Below, in pieces: positions 29,922 to 36,755 of a stretch of DNA of 36,755 nucleotides. A program made the translations under genes and the position numbers. How positions within the stretch are numbered: position 1 is the stretch's first letter; each line of letters starts with the position of its first letter. Source of the DNA: a virus; IMG/VR virus record IMGVR_UViG_3300031718_000028, positions 1 through 36,755 of that record; one strand, given 5' to 3'. Below the pieces are notes generated by a model that made no database searches, was not told where the DNA came from, and saw only the letters and a list, made by a program, of their open reading frames with translations.

Positions 29922-30232
29922 GAAGTTTTCCCCGGATCCGGTTTTGCCGGTGGCGCCGCGGGCGCTGTCCCGATAACCGGATCCTTCGGAGGCGGTGTTG
30001 GGAGTGGCGGATCGATTCCCACCGCTACACGCCAGGCCGCGATTTTCGATTGAGTGTCTTCGTCGACCGCGATCGCGTCGTTAATCGCGTTTGCGATGTT
30101 CGCCTGGTCGTCGGCTGAGAGCTGGCCGATCGCGGTGAGCTTGAGATAGAGCTCAGTTCCGACCTGGCCGGCGAGTTCGATGAGGCCGATAATTTCGGCC
30201 GCGAGATTCAGACCACCGGTGAGGCCGCTCAT
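29918..30232 (-). CDS. Small helical protein with Pro-rich tail
   Basis: 104 residues, ATG at 30232, overlapped by ATGA on both sides. A hydrophobic/amphipathic helical part (LAAEIIGLIELAGQVGTELYL; ADDQANIANAINDAI) is followed by PPLPTPPPKDPVIG and a Pro/Ala tail. Its position between two structural candidates suggests a minor virion protein or assembly factor. No family recognised. Confidence 0.7.
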   Translation of the reverse strand: MSGLTGGLNLAAEIIGLIELAGQVGTELYLKLTAIGQLSADDQANIANAINDAIAVDEDTQSKIAAWRVAVGIDPPLPTPPPKDPVIGTAPAAPPAKPDPGKTS

Positions 30233-30789
30233 TGCAACACCCCCGCCGTTTGCAGACTCGCGAGGATCACGTCGGTGAAGGAAAAGATCGAGTTCACGTC
30301 ATTCGCGAAGGTCTGCTGTGACGTCGGGTTTTTGATCCCGAGCCCGGCGTTCTCGAAAGTCAGCGAGTTGACTTGTGCACGGATCGCGTCGAGTGACGCC
30401 TTAATCTGTGTCGCCTGTGCCGTCGCACCTGACTGCCCGAGCTGCAAAAGCTTCGTGAGCGCCTCGTGGTCGATCGCGATTTTCGATTGCGCCGTGAGCA
30501 TCGTCTTCGCCTGGTCGACGGTGATCAGCCCTTGCTGTTGCGCTTCGATCACACCCTTCGCGATCGAGTTGTTCGTCTGCGCGAGCATGTCGGAGTAGGT
30601 CACCGCCTTTTCGAAAGGTGTGACCTGACCCCCACCGGCTTTGTGAATGCAGCCGAACGTCACCATCGCCAGAGCGACGAGAATCCCCATTCCGAGGTAT
30701 AGCTTTGCAGTTTTCCGCACCTGGTCGACGAGCTCGCCGGCGAGCTGAGGCCTCGACACTCGAAACCGCGTAAAATCTGGTGTTCCCAC
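30229..30789 (-). CDS. Membrane or lipoprotein-like helical protein
   Basis: 186 residues from the GTG at 30789, chosen for the strong GGGAGGA upstream; the longer frame further upstream only shadows the next gene. Residues about 25-50 form a signal/anchor helix (LYLGMGILVALAMVTFGC) whose final Cys could be a lipid-modified residue, then KAGGG. The rest is helical and Gln-rich (MLAQTNNSIAKGVIEAQQQGL). It could be an anchored virion protein or an outer-membrane spanin type; undecided. Confidence 0.75.
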   Translation of the reverse strand: MGTPDFTRFRVSRPQLAGELVDQVRKTAKLYLGMGILVALAMVTFGCIHKAGGGQVTPFEKAVTYSDMLAQTNNSIAKGVIEAQQQGLITVDQAKTMLTAQSKIAIDHEALTKLLQLGQSGATAQATQIKASLDAIRAQVNSLTFENAGLGIKNPTSQQTFANDVNSIFSFTDVILASLQTAGVLQ

Positions 30790-30836
30790 GCTATTCCTCC
30801 CGGTTAAGCGACCAAGAATAATTTTTATTCCAGAAC

Positions 30837-31220
30837 TCAGTTCGGTCGTGGCGGTGCCGGCGTTGGACTGTTGTCGGGAGGTGCGAGTTCCGGCACCTCG
30901 ACACGTAGGCCGGGAATGAGGCCGGTCACCTGGTAGAGCAAAGCATTCGCTGCGAGACCACTCACGCCGGCGACACCGTAAGACTCGATCGAGAGGCCCG
31001 CGGCCGCGATTTTCGCCGCGGCCTGTTGCACGAGGAAACCGTAAAAACACGCGGACAGGAACGCGCGGATCGCAAGATCGATCACGTGCATCTGAAACCA
31101 CGCGAACCAACCGGCGCGGCCCTGCAAACCGTTCGAGTTCGATCGAATCGAGTTCTGCGCTTGCGCGAGCATGAACAGCACCCACCCGATGATGAAGAGC
31201 GCGACGTTCAGTTTTGACAT
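30837..31220 (-). CDS. Integral membrane protein, 2-3 TM segments
   Basis: 127 residues, ATG at 31220 with GAGGGAA upstream. Hydrophobic helices about 5-20 (VALFIIGWVLFMLA), 45-68 (MHVIDLAIRAFLSACFYGFLV) and 82-100, with a Pro/Asn-rich tail. A candidate for a virion membrane protein or holin; a second small membrane protein follows it in the same run. Confidence 0.72.
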   Translation of the reverse strand: MSKLNVALFIIGWVLFMLAQAQNSIRSNSNGLQGRAGWFAWFQMHVIDLAIRAFLSACFYGFLVQQAAAKIAAAGLSIESYGVAGVSGLAANALLYQVTGLIPGLRVEVPELAPPDNSPTPAPPRPN

Positions 31221-31289
31221 GGTTCCCTCGTGAGAATCGAAGTGGGGGAGAGGTGCACGTGACCACGTACACCTCTTTCCGATTCCGAA

Positions 31290-31757
31290 CTATTGCGCCG
31301 GTCCGTCGTTCAGCTCGACACCGATGAAGTTGAGCCGCACCGTGTTCTGTGCCCCGCTCAGATCCGTGAAGTCGGCCAGGATCGATCCCCGCCGTTCAAA
31401 CGTGAACGGAGTCAGAAGCGGAAACGGATTCTGTGCGGTGCCGACGATGTTCGACGATTGCACCTGTTGATTCGAGAACGGACGCTTGTTCCGCGAGTCC
31501 TTGATCAGCACGGTGTAGAGCGCTGAGGTCTGCACACCCGCCAGCAACATCCACCGGAAAGAACGATCGAGGATCTGCACTGAGAAATTCGAGATGGTTC
31601 CGTTCATTGGAATCACGACGGGCCCCATCTCATAGGTGAAGAACAAGCCGGGATCAAACGCCGCGCCGCTGCCTTCACACATCGGGCACCGTTGTGTGCC
31701 CGCGGGCCCGTTCACCATCCCGCCGCCCGCGCACGCTTTGCACGGTTGATCAGCCAT
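31290..31757 (-). CDS. Beta structural protein with DnaJ-type zinc knuckles
   Basis: 155 residues, ATG at 31757 with GAGAGGG upstream; an earlier ATG lacks a good site. The first 30 residues hold CKACAGGG and CPMCEGSG, two CxxCxGxG repeats of DnaJ type, probably one zinc. The rest is a strand series (GPVVIPMNGTISNFSVQI, RSFRWMLLAG, YTVLIKDSRN, FTFERRGSILADF, VRLNFIGVEL) that resembles 29361-29921. A capsid-type protein with a zinc-stabilised head is proposed from this. Confidence 0.78.
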   Translation of the reverse strand: MADQPCKACAGGGMVNGPAGTQRCPMCEGSGAAFDPGLFFTYEMGPVVIPMNGTISNFSVQILDRSFRWMLLAGVQTSALYTVLIKDSRNKRPFSNQQVQSSNIVGTAQNPFPLLTPFTFERRGSILADFTDLSGAQNTVRLNFIGVELNDGPAQ

Positions 31758-31827
31758 CGGAAACCCTCTCTGAAAAAAGTGTGCGGGGAAGGGGTGCCAT
31801 GTCGACACCCCACCGTCCCCGACTTGT

Positions 31828-32541
31828 TTACTGCACGCCGCGATAGAGCTCGCCGTCGAGAATCACGTACACCGTGGTTCCGACGCCGTTCGGCCGCGCC
31901 GCTGTCGCCGCGAAATTGAAAGCGGTTTCCGGGTTCAGCGTGACGCTGAAACCTTCACCACCTTCTATGACTATCGGTTGATTTAACGTAAAAACCGATC
32001 TTGGATCGGGAACACCGTTCGACGTGGAAATAAACTGCACGTCGCCGGCGGCCGCCGTTCCGAGTTCGGTTGTGCTCGTCGCGATCGCACCGCGACCGGC
32101 TGTCAGGTTCCCGGCGAAACACTCGAGCATCGGCTTTTTGCCGACGGTGAGAGTGAAAGAAACGTTCGTCAGGAAGTTGACCAGGTCGATCAGTGCGGTG
32201 TTGTTCGCGAAGAAGAGCGAGATCGCACGGATCACGAGCTTCTGAGGTTGCTCGAGCTGACCCGCCTTCGTCATGTAGGTCTGCGCAAGAGTTTTTCCGC
32301 TCTGACCGATCGGTGTCTGAAAGAGCACCGTTTTGGTCATCGCGGCCGCTTGCGCAAAACTCGCGGAGTCGTACACGGGTTGGTTGATGACTTCCATCAG
32401 GTTCGCCACCAGGGGATTGCGCCCCTTCACTTTCGGCATACGACCGAGGTCGAATGACGAGATCAGCGAAGGATCGAAACCCTCACCGCGTACCGCACGA
32501 TTGAAGCGATCGAAACGACTCGCATCGAATCTCTGCAACAT
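31828..32541 (-). CDS. Candidate major capsid protein, jelly-roll-like
   Basis: 237 residues from the ATG at 32541 (GAGG eight bases upstream); a TTG 25 codons earlier is possible. Strand-rich from about residue 75: QKLVIRAISLFF, VSFTLTVGKKPMLE, DVQFISTS, SVFTLNQPIVIEGGEGFSVTL and TTVYVILDGELY. It shares the GQL..PQ and VGxK...EC pattern with the gene at 3962. The size and strand content suit a single-jelly-roll capsid protein. It lies centrally in the virion cluster. No tailed-phage capsid motif is visible. Identification is by inference. Confidence 0.75.
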   Translation of the reverse strand: MLQRFDASRFDRFNRAVRGEGFDPSLISSFDLGRMPKVKGRNPLVANLMEVINQPVYDSASFAQAAAMTKTVLFQTPIGQSGKTLAQTYMTKAGQLEQPQKLVIRAISLFFANNTALIDLVNFLTNVSFTLTVGKKPMLECFAGNLTAGRGAIATSTTELGTAAAGDVQFISTSNGVPDPRSVFTLNQPIVIEGGEGFSVTLNPETAFNFAATAARPNGVGTTVYVILDGELYRGVQ

Positions 32542-32627
32542 AGGACGCACCTCATCTCCGGAGAAATTTTTTGGCGTCCGCTCGTCTCCATCGAGCGGAT
32601 CGTCTGAACTTGCCAATCAACAGGCGA

Positions 32628-33407
32628 CTAGAACCGGGACGCGAAACGAGTCAGTCCCGCAGGGTTCGCGGGCTGAACGTTAACGGCCGGTGCTGTGCTG
32701 CCTTGAGGTGCCAGAGGCGCATTCGCGGGTGACCCTACCGGGCCCCACGACGCCGTTGCGGGAATCGAAAGATAATTCCCGTTCTGACCGCTCACCGTCG
32801 GCAATGGGAAACCGGAGTTGATGTAAGCTCCGAGCCCATCCCCTGAGAAGTCGATGTCACCGAGATAACCGCTCATGGCGGCCGGCGACGTCTGCGAAAC
32901 CTTCTCCGACCACAAACGCATCAGCACTGCGGAAATTCCGCCAGCTGCTACGCCTGCCGCGATGTCACGGCCAGCGAATTTCGAGGCCGCCCATGCCAGC
33001 GCGATCGCTGCCGCGATGTTGGCTCCGTACCCCATTGCACCCGTGTTCTTGTCGCCAAGAACCGCTTGGGTGAGATACCGCGAGCCGATCGCACCGCCGG
33101 CCGCCCCGAGACCGAGCGACAACAGCTCAGATCCGGAGAAACCGCCGATCGGATTGCGACGACGACGACGACCGTAATTGCGGTGACGTCTCGAGCGCGT
33201 GCTCATGAACGGATTGCGTGCCCGTCTGCGATTGCGCGCGCGTGACCGATGATGCCGGTTGCGACGCTTCCTTTTCGGGTTCGTCATAACGAGTAACTCA
33301 CCCCCTCCCATGTTTCGTTTTCTCGGCCGTGCTCGACGGCCGGAACTTTTGCGCGTACTGCGCTTTTTGTGTGGATTGACCAGGCGAACAGTTCTCATTG
33401 AAGGCAT
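32628..33407 (-). CDS. Arg/Lys-rich NP-repeat protein with hydrophobic Gly-rich domain
   Basis: 259 residues from ATG at 33407; ATG at 33287 (Arg-rich from its third residue) is an alternative start. Residues 1-95 repeat basic blocks separated by Asn-Pro: NPHKKRSTRK, NPKRKRRNRHHRS, NPFMSTRSRRHRNYGRRRRR, NPIGG. Then follows a hydrophobic Gly/Ala-rich part (LGLGAAGGAIGSRY; AAAIALAWAASKF; GVAAGGISAVL) with membrane-like helices and a Pro/Ala tail. The basic head should bind nucleic acid and the rest may sit in a membrane or core. No family recognised. Confidence 0.8.
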   Translation of the reverse strand: MPSMRTVRLVNPHKKRSTRKSSGRRARPRKRNMGGGELLVMTNPKRKRRNRHHRSRARNRRRARNPFMSTRSRRHRNYGRRRRRNPIGGFSGSELLSLGLGAAGGAIGSRYLTQAVLGDKNTGAMGYGANIAAAIALAWAASKFAGRDIAAGVAAGGISAVLMRLWSEKVSQTSPAAMSGYLGDIDFSGDGLGAYINSGFPLPTVSGQNGNYLSIPATASWGPVGSPANAPLAPQGSTAPAVNVQPANPAGLTRFASRF

Positions 33408-33626
33408 AGGTCGACCGAAGGAAAAATCAGGTGGGGGCGATTCGAGAAAAAGGATCGCGGGAAAGCTACGTCACTTCATTCGATGTGCGCGCGCGGGCAG
33501 AGATAAGGCAGGACAGAAAAAAAGGGGTGACCCCGAGACGAGGGAGGGACTGAGTCAGCAGTTCACCCTCGAGGATCACCCCTTCCCGCGGATCGAACAC
33601 CGGAGGGAGTCGACCGCGCGGAACTC
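33408..33626. other. Gap with terminator and probable promoter of the capsid run
   Basis: This gap holds the terminator described at 33516-33583 and then, on the minus strand, about 100 bases that should contain the promoter of the run starting at 33407. No clear TTGACA/TATAAT pair was seen in it. Confidence 0.45.
33516..33583 (-). terminator. Rho-independent terminator, minus strand
   Basis: On the minus strand AGGGGTGA pairs with TCACCCCT (33576-33583 with 33523-33530) as the outer 8 bp, extended by CTCGAG-type inner pairing, and is followed by TTTTTTT. It ends the gene at 33627-34007 and separates it from the capsid run. Confidence 0.85.
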
Positions 33627-34007
33627 TTACGTGTTCAAATTGTCGAGGTCCTCGTCCGAGTTGCCACCGTCGGCCGCGTTAGCCGCTGCATCATCCGCCG
33701 CGGCATCGGGATTCGACGCCGTTTTCGACGAGAGCACTTCCTCTGCGTTCTCCGGAGTGATCTCGATCTTCGATGCGTCTTCGTTTGACTCGAGCACATC
33801 CTGACAGAACGTGACGAGATCCCCGAGCAGCTCGCCATCGGCTGAGCCGGCCGCGGCATGCGCACAGAGCTCCGGATCCGTGATGTGTACCTGCACGGTT
33901 TTTTCTGCACTCTGAATCGAGAGCTTGATGTCGGTCACATCGGTCGGATCGATTGCGGGAGTAGCCGCGACAGGATCGTCGGCGGCCGCTTTTTTCTTTT
34001 TCGCCAC
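33627..34007 (-). CDS. Small acidic protein with basic head
   Basis: 126 residues, GTG at 34007 with AGGAGG upstream. It starts AKKKKAAADD; the middle has VTDIKLSIQSAEKTVQVHITDPELC; the C-terminal third is nearly only Asp, Glu, Ala and Asn (SDEDLDNLNT). Acidic proteins of this size in virion clusters are often scaffolds or assembly chaperones; that is a possibility only. It is followed by the strong terminator at 33516-33583. Confidence 0.75.
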   Translation of the reverse strand: MAKKKKAAADDPVAATPAIDPTDVTDIKLSIQSAEKTVQVHITDPELCAHAAAGSADGELLGDLVTFCQDVLESNEDASKIEITPENAEEVLSSKTASNPDAAADDAAANAADGGNSDEDLDNLNT

Positions 34008-34010
34008 TTC

Positions 34011-34916
34011 CTACCTCCTGGTCTGAAGATTCAGCACACCACCGATCAAATAAGCGCCGGCGCCGGTGCGATCTTCCTCGAGCAGTAGCACGAGGTGTTG
34101 CCCGTTCGCATCCGCGACGACGTCGTACACCTGCGGAGGATCTCCCGACCCTCCGACAGACTCGACCACAAAGCGGACAATCGGACCGAGCGCGATCATC
34201 GAGCCGACACGCGCGTTCACGAAGTCATCGATCCGCTGTGGAATATTTTTGTGATTGAACTTCGATCCGCCGCACGTCTCACACGCCGGATCCCGCCAGT
34301 TCAGACTCCCGCCGCGGATCCCCGTCGGCCGGCGCTTCGTTCCGCGACAGCTCGAGCAGATCATTTTCCCGCTGCCCTGGCACATCGTGCAGTCGTGGAA
34401 TGGGACGTAGTTCCCCGAGCCCTTGCAAAGTGCACACTGCAGATTCACTTTGCCGGTGAGCTTGAGACATCCCTTCCGCGGACACGCTTCGGTCGGACCT
34501 GGTACCTTGCCACTCCCGCCGCACTTGTACCCCTCACACGCTTTTTTCCCGGTCGCGTTGCACACGTCGCACGGGGCAAGACACGCGGGACAGAACTCGT
34601 CGGTCGAGTCCCATTTCTCGGGCAGACCTTGCCAGGGTGACGTCACGATCAGTTGATCAGTGCCGGGGATCTTCCCGAGCACTGGTCCGTCTTTTCGGAA
34701 GTCGATCGTCTTCACACGGTCGGGACGCTGGATGTTCACGATCGAGAGCCGGCCGAGCAGTGCGTACTGTTTCGTTCGCGCGACGTCGCGCAGTTGCGCG
34801 AGCACTTGCGCGATCTCCGCGGGAATGAGATCGACGTGCTCGGTGCGAACCATCTGCCCGCTCGCCGGGGGTTGCGTAATCGGCCGGCGTGGTCGCCTGG
34901 TCGGTAGATCGGTCAT
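34011..34916 (-). CDS. J-domain-less DnaJ-type zinc-cluster protein
   Basis: 301 residues from ATG at 34916 (AGGAG nine bases upstream). Residues about 105-225 carry at least eight Cys pairs: CPAC, CDVCNATG, CEGYKCGGSG, CALCKGSG, CTMCQGSG, CSSCRGTK, CETCGGSK. These are the CxxCxGxG repeats of DnaJ zinc clusters, more than the four of DnaJ. No HPD J-domain motif is present, so it is not a classical Hsp40. N-terminal basic part, C-terminal beta domain (GQHLVLLLEED). It may be a structural or assembly chaperone for virion proteins (inference). Confidence 0.82.
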   Translation of the reverse strand: MTDLPTRRPRRPITQPPASGQMVRTEHVDLIPAEIAQVLAQLRDVARTKQYALLGRLSIVNIQRPDRVKTIDFRKDGPVLGKIPGTDQLIVTSPWQGLPEKWDSTDEFCPACLAPCDVCNATGKKACEGYKCGGSGKVPGPTEACPRKGCLKLTGKVNLQCALCKGSGNYVPFHDCTMCQGSGKMICSSCRGTKRRPTGIRGGSLNWRDPACETCGGSKFNHKNIPQRIDDFVNARVGSMIALGPIVRFVVESVGGSGDPPQVYDVVADANGQHLVLLLEEDRTGAGAYLIGGVLNLQTRR

Positions 34917-34930
34917 CGTGTGCGCTCCTG

Positions 34931-35206
34931 TCATCGCGGCCGCCACGCATCGCAGCAACCGCGCCGGTCAATCATCGCCATTCTGCGAGGAACTCCATAC
35001 TCGGAATCGAACGCCTCGATTTTTTTGCGCTCTTTCGTCGCCACCAGGCTCGGATGGATGCACGGTTGCGACATGCTTTCCGGTGAAAGCTTTCGAATGT
35101 GCTGGCACGTGTTGCAAGCTCGGCCGGTGAGGGTGCCCCCGAGCTCCGGTCCGACATAGTGAGCCGGTCCGACTCCGACGGGTGCGAAATTCGGTTCGCT
35201 AGCCAC
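34931..35206 (-). CDS. Small Cys-rich protein
   Basis: 91 residues, GTG at 35206, overlapping the upstream gene by 8 bases. CNTCQHIRK, SQPCIHPS and GCCDAW provide five Cys and two His; a zinc site is likely. The rest is basic. No family recognised. The stop lies 14 bases before the DnaJ-type gene. Confidence 0.7.
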   Translation of the reverse strand: MASEPNFAPVGVGPAHYVGPELGGTLTGRACNTCQHIRKLSPESMSQPCIHPSLVATKERKKIEAFDSEYGVPRRMAMIDRRGCCDAWRPR

Positions 35207-35453
35207 GACGCCGGCGAGCTCCTGGCGGTCCCGCTGGTCCCGAGATGTTCGGTGGTGGATCGGGGATCGGGATCGGTCCCGGTGGTCCGAACGGGAGACC
35301 GCCGCCGAACATCGTCATCAGTTGTTTCTCAGCTTTCGTCGCGCGCTCGTGTTCCCACGCGATGTGTTCGCGCACGAGCTCGAAGTGCTTCGTTTGCGTC
35401 TCTGCAATCTGATCGAGCGCGCTCGCGATTTTTTCCGCCGTCTCCTGATTCAT
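35199..35453 (-). CDS. Small coiled-coil protein with Pro-rich, Arg tail
   Basis: 84 residues, ATG at 35453 with GGGAGGTG upstream. One long helix (EKIASALDQIAETQTKHFEL, then AWEHERATKAEKQLMTMF) is followed by a Gly/Pro stretch (GLPFGPPGPIPIPDPPPN) and RRRRG. A trimeric or dimeric assembly protein is plausible. No known family. Confidence 0.72.
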   Translation of the reverse strand: MNQETAEKIASALDQIAETQTKHFELVREHIAWEHERATKAEKQLMTMFGGGLPFGPPGPIPIPDPPPNISGPAGPPGARRRRG

Positions 35454-35463
35454 CGCACCTCCC

Positions 35464-36534
35464 TTAGTTAACGATGCCTTCCGGCTTCACCACATAGGCA
35501 CCGCCCACCAAGTGTATCCGCTTCTTCACGCGATCATAGACAGCGCGGGGTGACTCTCCCGACTCTTCTCCTAAGTCGTGGTAGTAGGTCACCGGCTGGT
35601 GATTGTCGAACGCTTTGCGCGTGAAGTATTCGATCTGGTACGCGAAACCGAGATCGATCATGTCTTTGTCGGTCGAGATCGGAAGACTCTCGAGTGAGCC
35701 GTTCAAGCTCTGATTTCCACCCACGAGATAGAGCTGTCGACCACCAGGCTCGGCCGCGAGATCCGGCGCTTCCGGTCCGCCCCACGTGATTTTTTTGCAC
35801 CAGGGTTTTTCTGCATCCTTGTCCCCGATCGTGAGCGAGACGAGTTTCCCGAGCTGGCCGAGCTCCGCATGCGAGCCGTAGTCCGCGATCGGCAGACCTG
35901 TGTCTGACACTCTTCCCGCCTTTCTGCCGTGGAATTTTTCGTAGAGCTCGCCGGCGTCCTGATAGTTGCGCTTGCGCTTCGTTCGTCTCTTCGCCTTCGC
36001 TCGCGTGTTTTTCTTTTTTCCGTTCTTCCGAAGGCCCGCAAGCGTTTCCATCTTGAGTTGCTGAGCGCGCTGCAGAACCGCAGACCGTTCGAACGGAGTG
36101 AGATCCTCGAATTTCTTCCCCGGCGCGATCTCACGCATCGCCTTGTGCACGAACTTCGAATCATCATTCCGCTTGCGGCGCGGTCGACCTTTCGGATTTT
36201 TCCCGAGTCCGCGTCGCATGCGCGCCAGGAGAGCGACGCCCTGGTCCTGCGTCATGTTGTAAGCCGCGACACCCTTCGTTCTCGTGTCGAAGACGAACCA
36301 CTTCCGCTTTGGATCGTGGCGAAGCACGTAGCGCGATCCCTTGAGGTTCTGTTGCCGCGGTGGGATCTTTCCGGCACGTCGTAACTCGGAAAGCAGAATC
36401 GCCTTCGCCATTCGTTTCGATCGCACCTTGCGCCCCGAGCTCGAGCGCAACGTGCGCCGGCGGAACCGCGGCATCACCGTGCCGGGTTTGTAGGGTGGAT
36501 TCGCTTTTTTGCGTTTCGAGGTTCTTCGTTTCAT
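35464..36534 (-). CDS. Basic NP-containing protein with C-terminal conserved domain
   Basis: 356 residues from ATG at 36534, in an ATGA overlap with the upstream stop; longer frames upstream are shadows. Residues 1-60 are very basic (KRRTSKRKKANPPYKPG, RFRRRTLRSSSGRKVRSKR); a second Lys-rich block (KKKNTRAKAKRRTKRKR) lies near 185. The last 150 residues, with ELGQLGKL, PGGRQLYLVGGNQSLN, VTYYHDLGEESG, IHLVGGAYVVK and EGIVN, resemble a conserved domain of uncharacterised phage proteins. Probably a DNA-contacting virion protein. Confidence 0.8.
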   Translation of the reverse strand: MKRRTSKRKKANPPYKPGTVMPRFRRRTLRSSSGRKVRSKRMAKAILLSELRRAGKIPPRQQNLKGSRYVLRHDPKRKWFVFDTRTKGVAAYNMTQDQGVALLARMRRGLGKNPKGRPRRKRNDDSKFVHKAMREIAPGKKFEDLTPFERSAVLQRAQQLKMETLAGLRKNGKKKNTRAKAKRRTKRKRNYQDAGELYEKFHGRKAGRVSDTGLPIADYGSHAELGQLGKLVSLTIGDKDAEKPWCKKITWGGPEAPDLAAEPGGRQLYLVGGNQSLNGSLESLPISTDKDMIDLGFAYQIEYFTRKAFDNHQPVTYYHDLGEESGESPRAVYDRVKKRIHLVGGAYVVKPEGIVN

Positions 36535-36737
36535 GGTGTCCGTCCATTGGTGGCGTACACGGGAACGATCTTCGACGTCTGCCCCATCCGGATGCGCTGT
36601 TGGAATCCGAGCGCTTTGTGCAGACGCGGGAACGGCCGGCTCTGCTTCTGTCGGCCGTTCGCCGTCCACACCACCCGATAGCCGGTGATCGATGCGACCG
36701 GGCTCGCACCGTCACTCCCGAGCGTCACATAAGTCAT
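36531..36737 (-). CDS. Small hypothetical protein
   Basis: 68 residues, ATG at 36737, overlapping the next gene by ATGA. Strand-rich start (MTYVTLG, ITGYRVVWTANGR) and a basic helix (RLHKALGFQQRIRMG). No Cys, no TM. No family recognised; no Shine-Dalgarno visible. Confidence 0.65.
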   Translation of the reverse strand: MTYVTLGSDGASPVASITGYRVVWTANGRQKQSRPFPRLHKALGFQQRIRMGQTSKIVPVYATNGRTP

Positions 36738-36740
36738 TTG

Positions 36741-36755
36741 CTACTTGACCCGGAC
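36741..36755 (-). CDS. Last codons of a gene cut by the right edge
   Basis: GTC CGG GTC AAG TAG on the minus strand would end an upstream gene in VRVK just before the next start. Only four codons are visible, so the reading is weak. The basic ending would suit the tail of the membrane protein cut at the left edge. Confidence 0.3.
   Translation of the reverse strand, partial: VRVK

Noticed and set aside
30790-31272. N-terminal extension of the gene at 30229-30789 over the membrane gene
   Set aside because: The upstream part is Arg/Cys-rich antisense-frame-like sequence overlapping a well-supported membrane gene; the GTG at 30789 has a strong GGGAGGA.
31828-32541. Possible P-loop in GQSGKTL of the capsid candidate
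   Set aside because: Spacing does not fit GxxxxGK[ST], no Walker B follows and the protein is strand-rich.
34011-34916. Calling the protein DnaJ
   Set aside because: No J-domain or HPD motif; only the zinc-cluster type repeats are shared.

Overview
The window looks like most of the genome of a temperate bacterial virus or virus-like integrative element, from a high-GC (my impression, roughly 60%) host. Genes are short, overlap by ATGA/GTGA junctions and sit in long same-strand runs. Integrase and host-interaction genes resemble sequence types I associate with Acidobacteriota: the secreted Asp/Gly-rich protein at 8129-9289 and an integrase with an unusual Arg-I box. That host assignment is recollection and inference, not a database result.

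Layout. (1) Positions 1-2800, minus strand: four genes, one cut by the left edge. Three visibly end in a Pro-x-Trp/Tyr-Val/Ile-Trp motif, a hydrophobic segment and a short basic tail. The cut gene shows the start of the same signal. The first gene carries a transglutaminase-like Cys-His-Asp triad. (2) 3188-6000, plus strand: two small genes, a large stem-loop with a T-run, a beta-rich protein that resembles the capsid candidate of the right-hand cluster, and an unrecognised 492-residue protein, closed by a terminator. (3) 6320-9289: tyrosine integrase, a two-TM membrane protein, a small leaderless gene and a secreted possible cargo protein. (4) 9658-20328, plus strand: a broken tRNA-Met-like sequence, then about 30 tiny early/accessory genes. 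They include many Cys-rich proteins, a DUF6166-like protein, RusA resolvase, a sigma-region-4-like HTH and a serine recombinase. This stretch also holds a near-consensus parS site, a 48-bp direct repeat that looks like an insertion scar, and several hairpins. (5) 20330-36755, minus strand: virion-like genes. These are a PAS protein, a membrane-anchored lytic transglycosylase, two long Sec-exported spike proteins with a shared N-terminal third, and a methyltransferase in opposite orientation between them. They are followed by beta-sandwich structural candidates, a second lysozyme-like protein, small membrane proteins, a major-capsid candidate, Arg/Lys-rich NP-repeat proteins and a J-domain-less DnaJ-type zinc protein.

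How it may work together. No terminase, portal, tape-measure, sheath or tube protein is recognisable in 36.7 kb. Many virion-type products instead have one transmembrane anchor, a signal peptide or a jelly-roll-like length and strand pattern. Two peptidoglycan enzymes lie among them. The simplest reading is a tailless, probably membrane-containing temperate virus lineage with a lysogeny module (integrase, serine recombinase, parS, regulators). A packaging ATPase would be expected for that model and is not visible here, so the model is an inference. The minus-strand virion genes at both edges, and the five-codon tail of a gene at the right edge, are compatible with the window being a nearly complete circular genome cut inside one gene.
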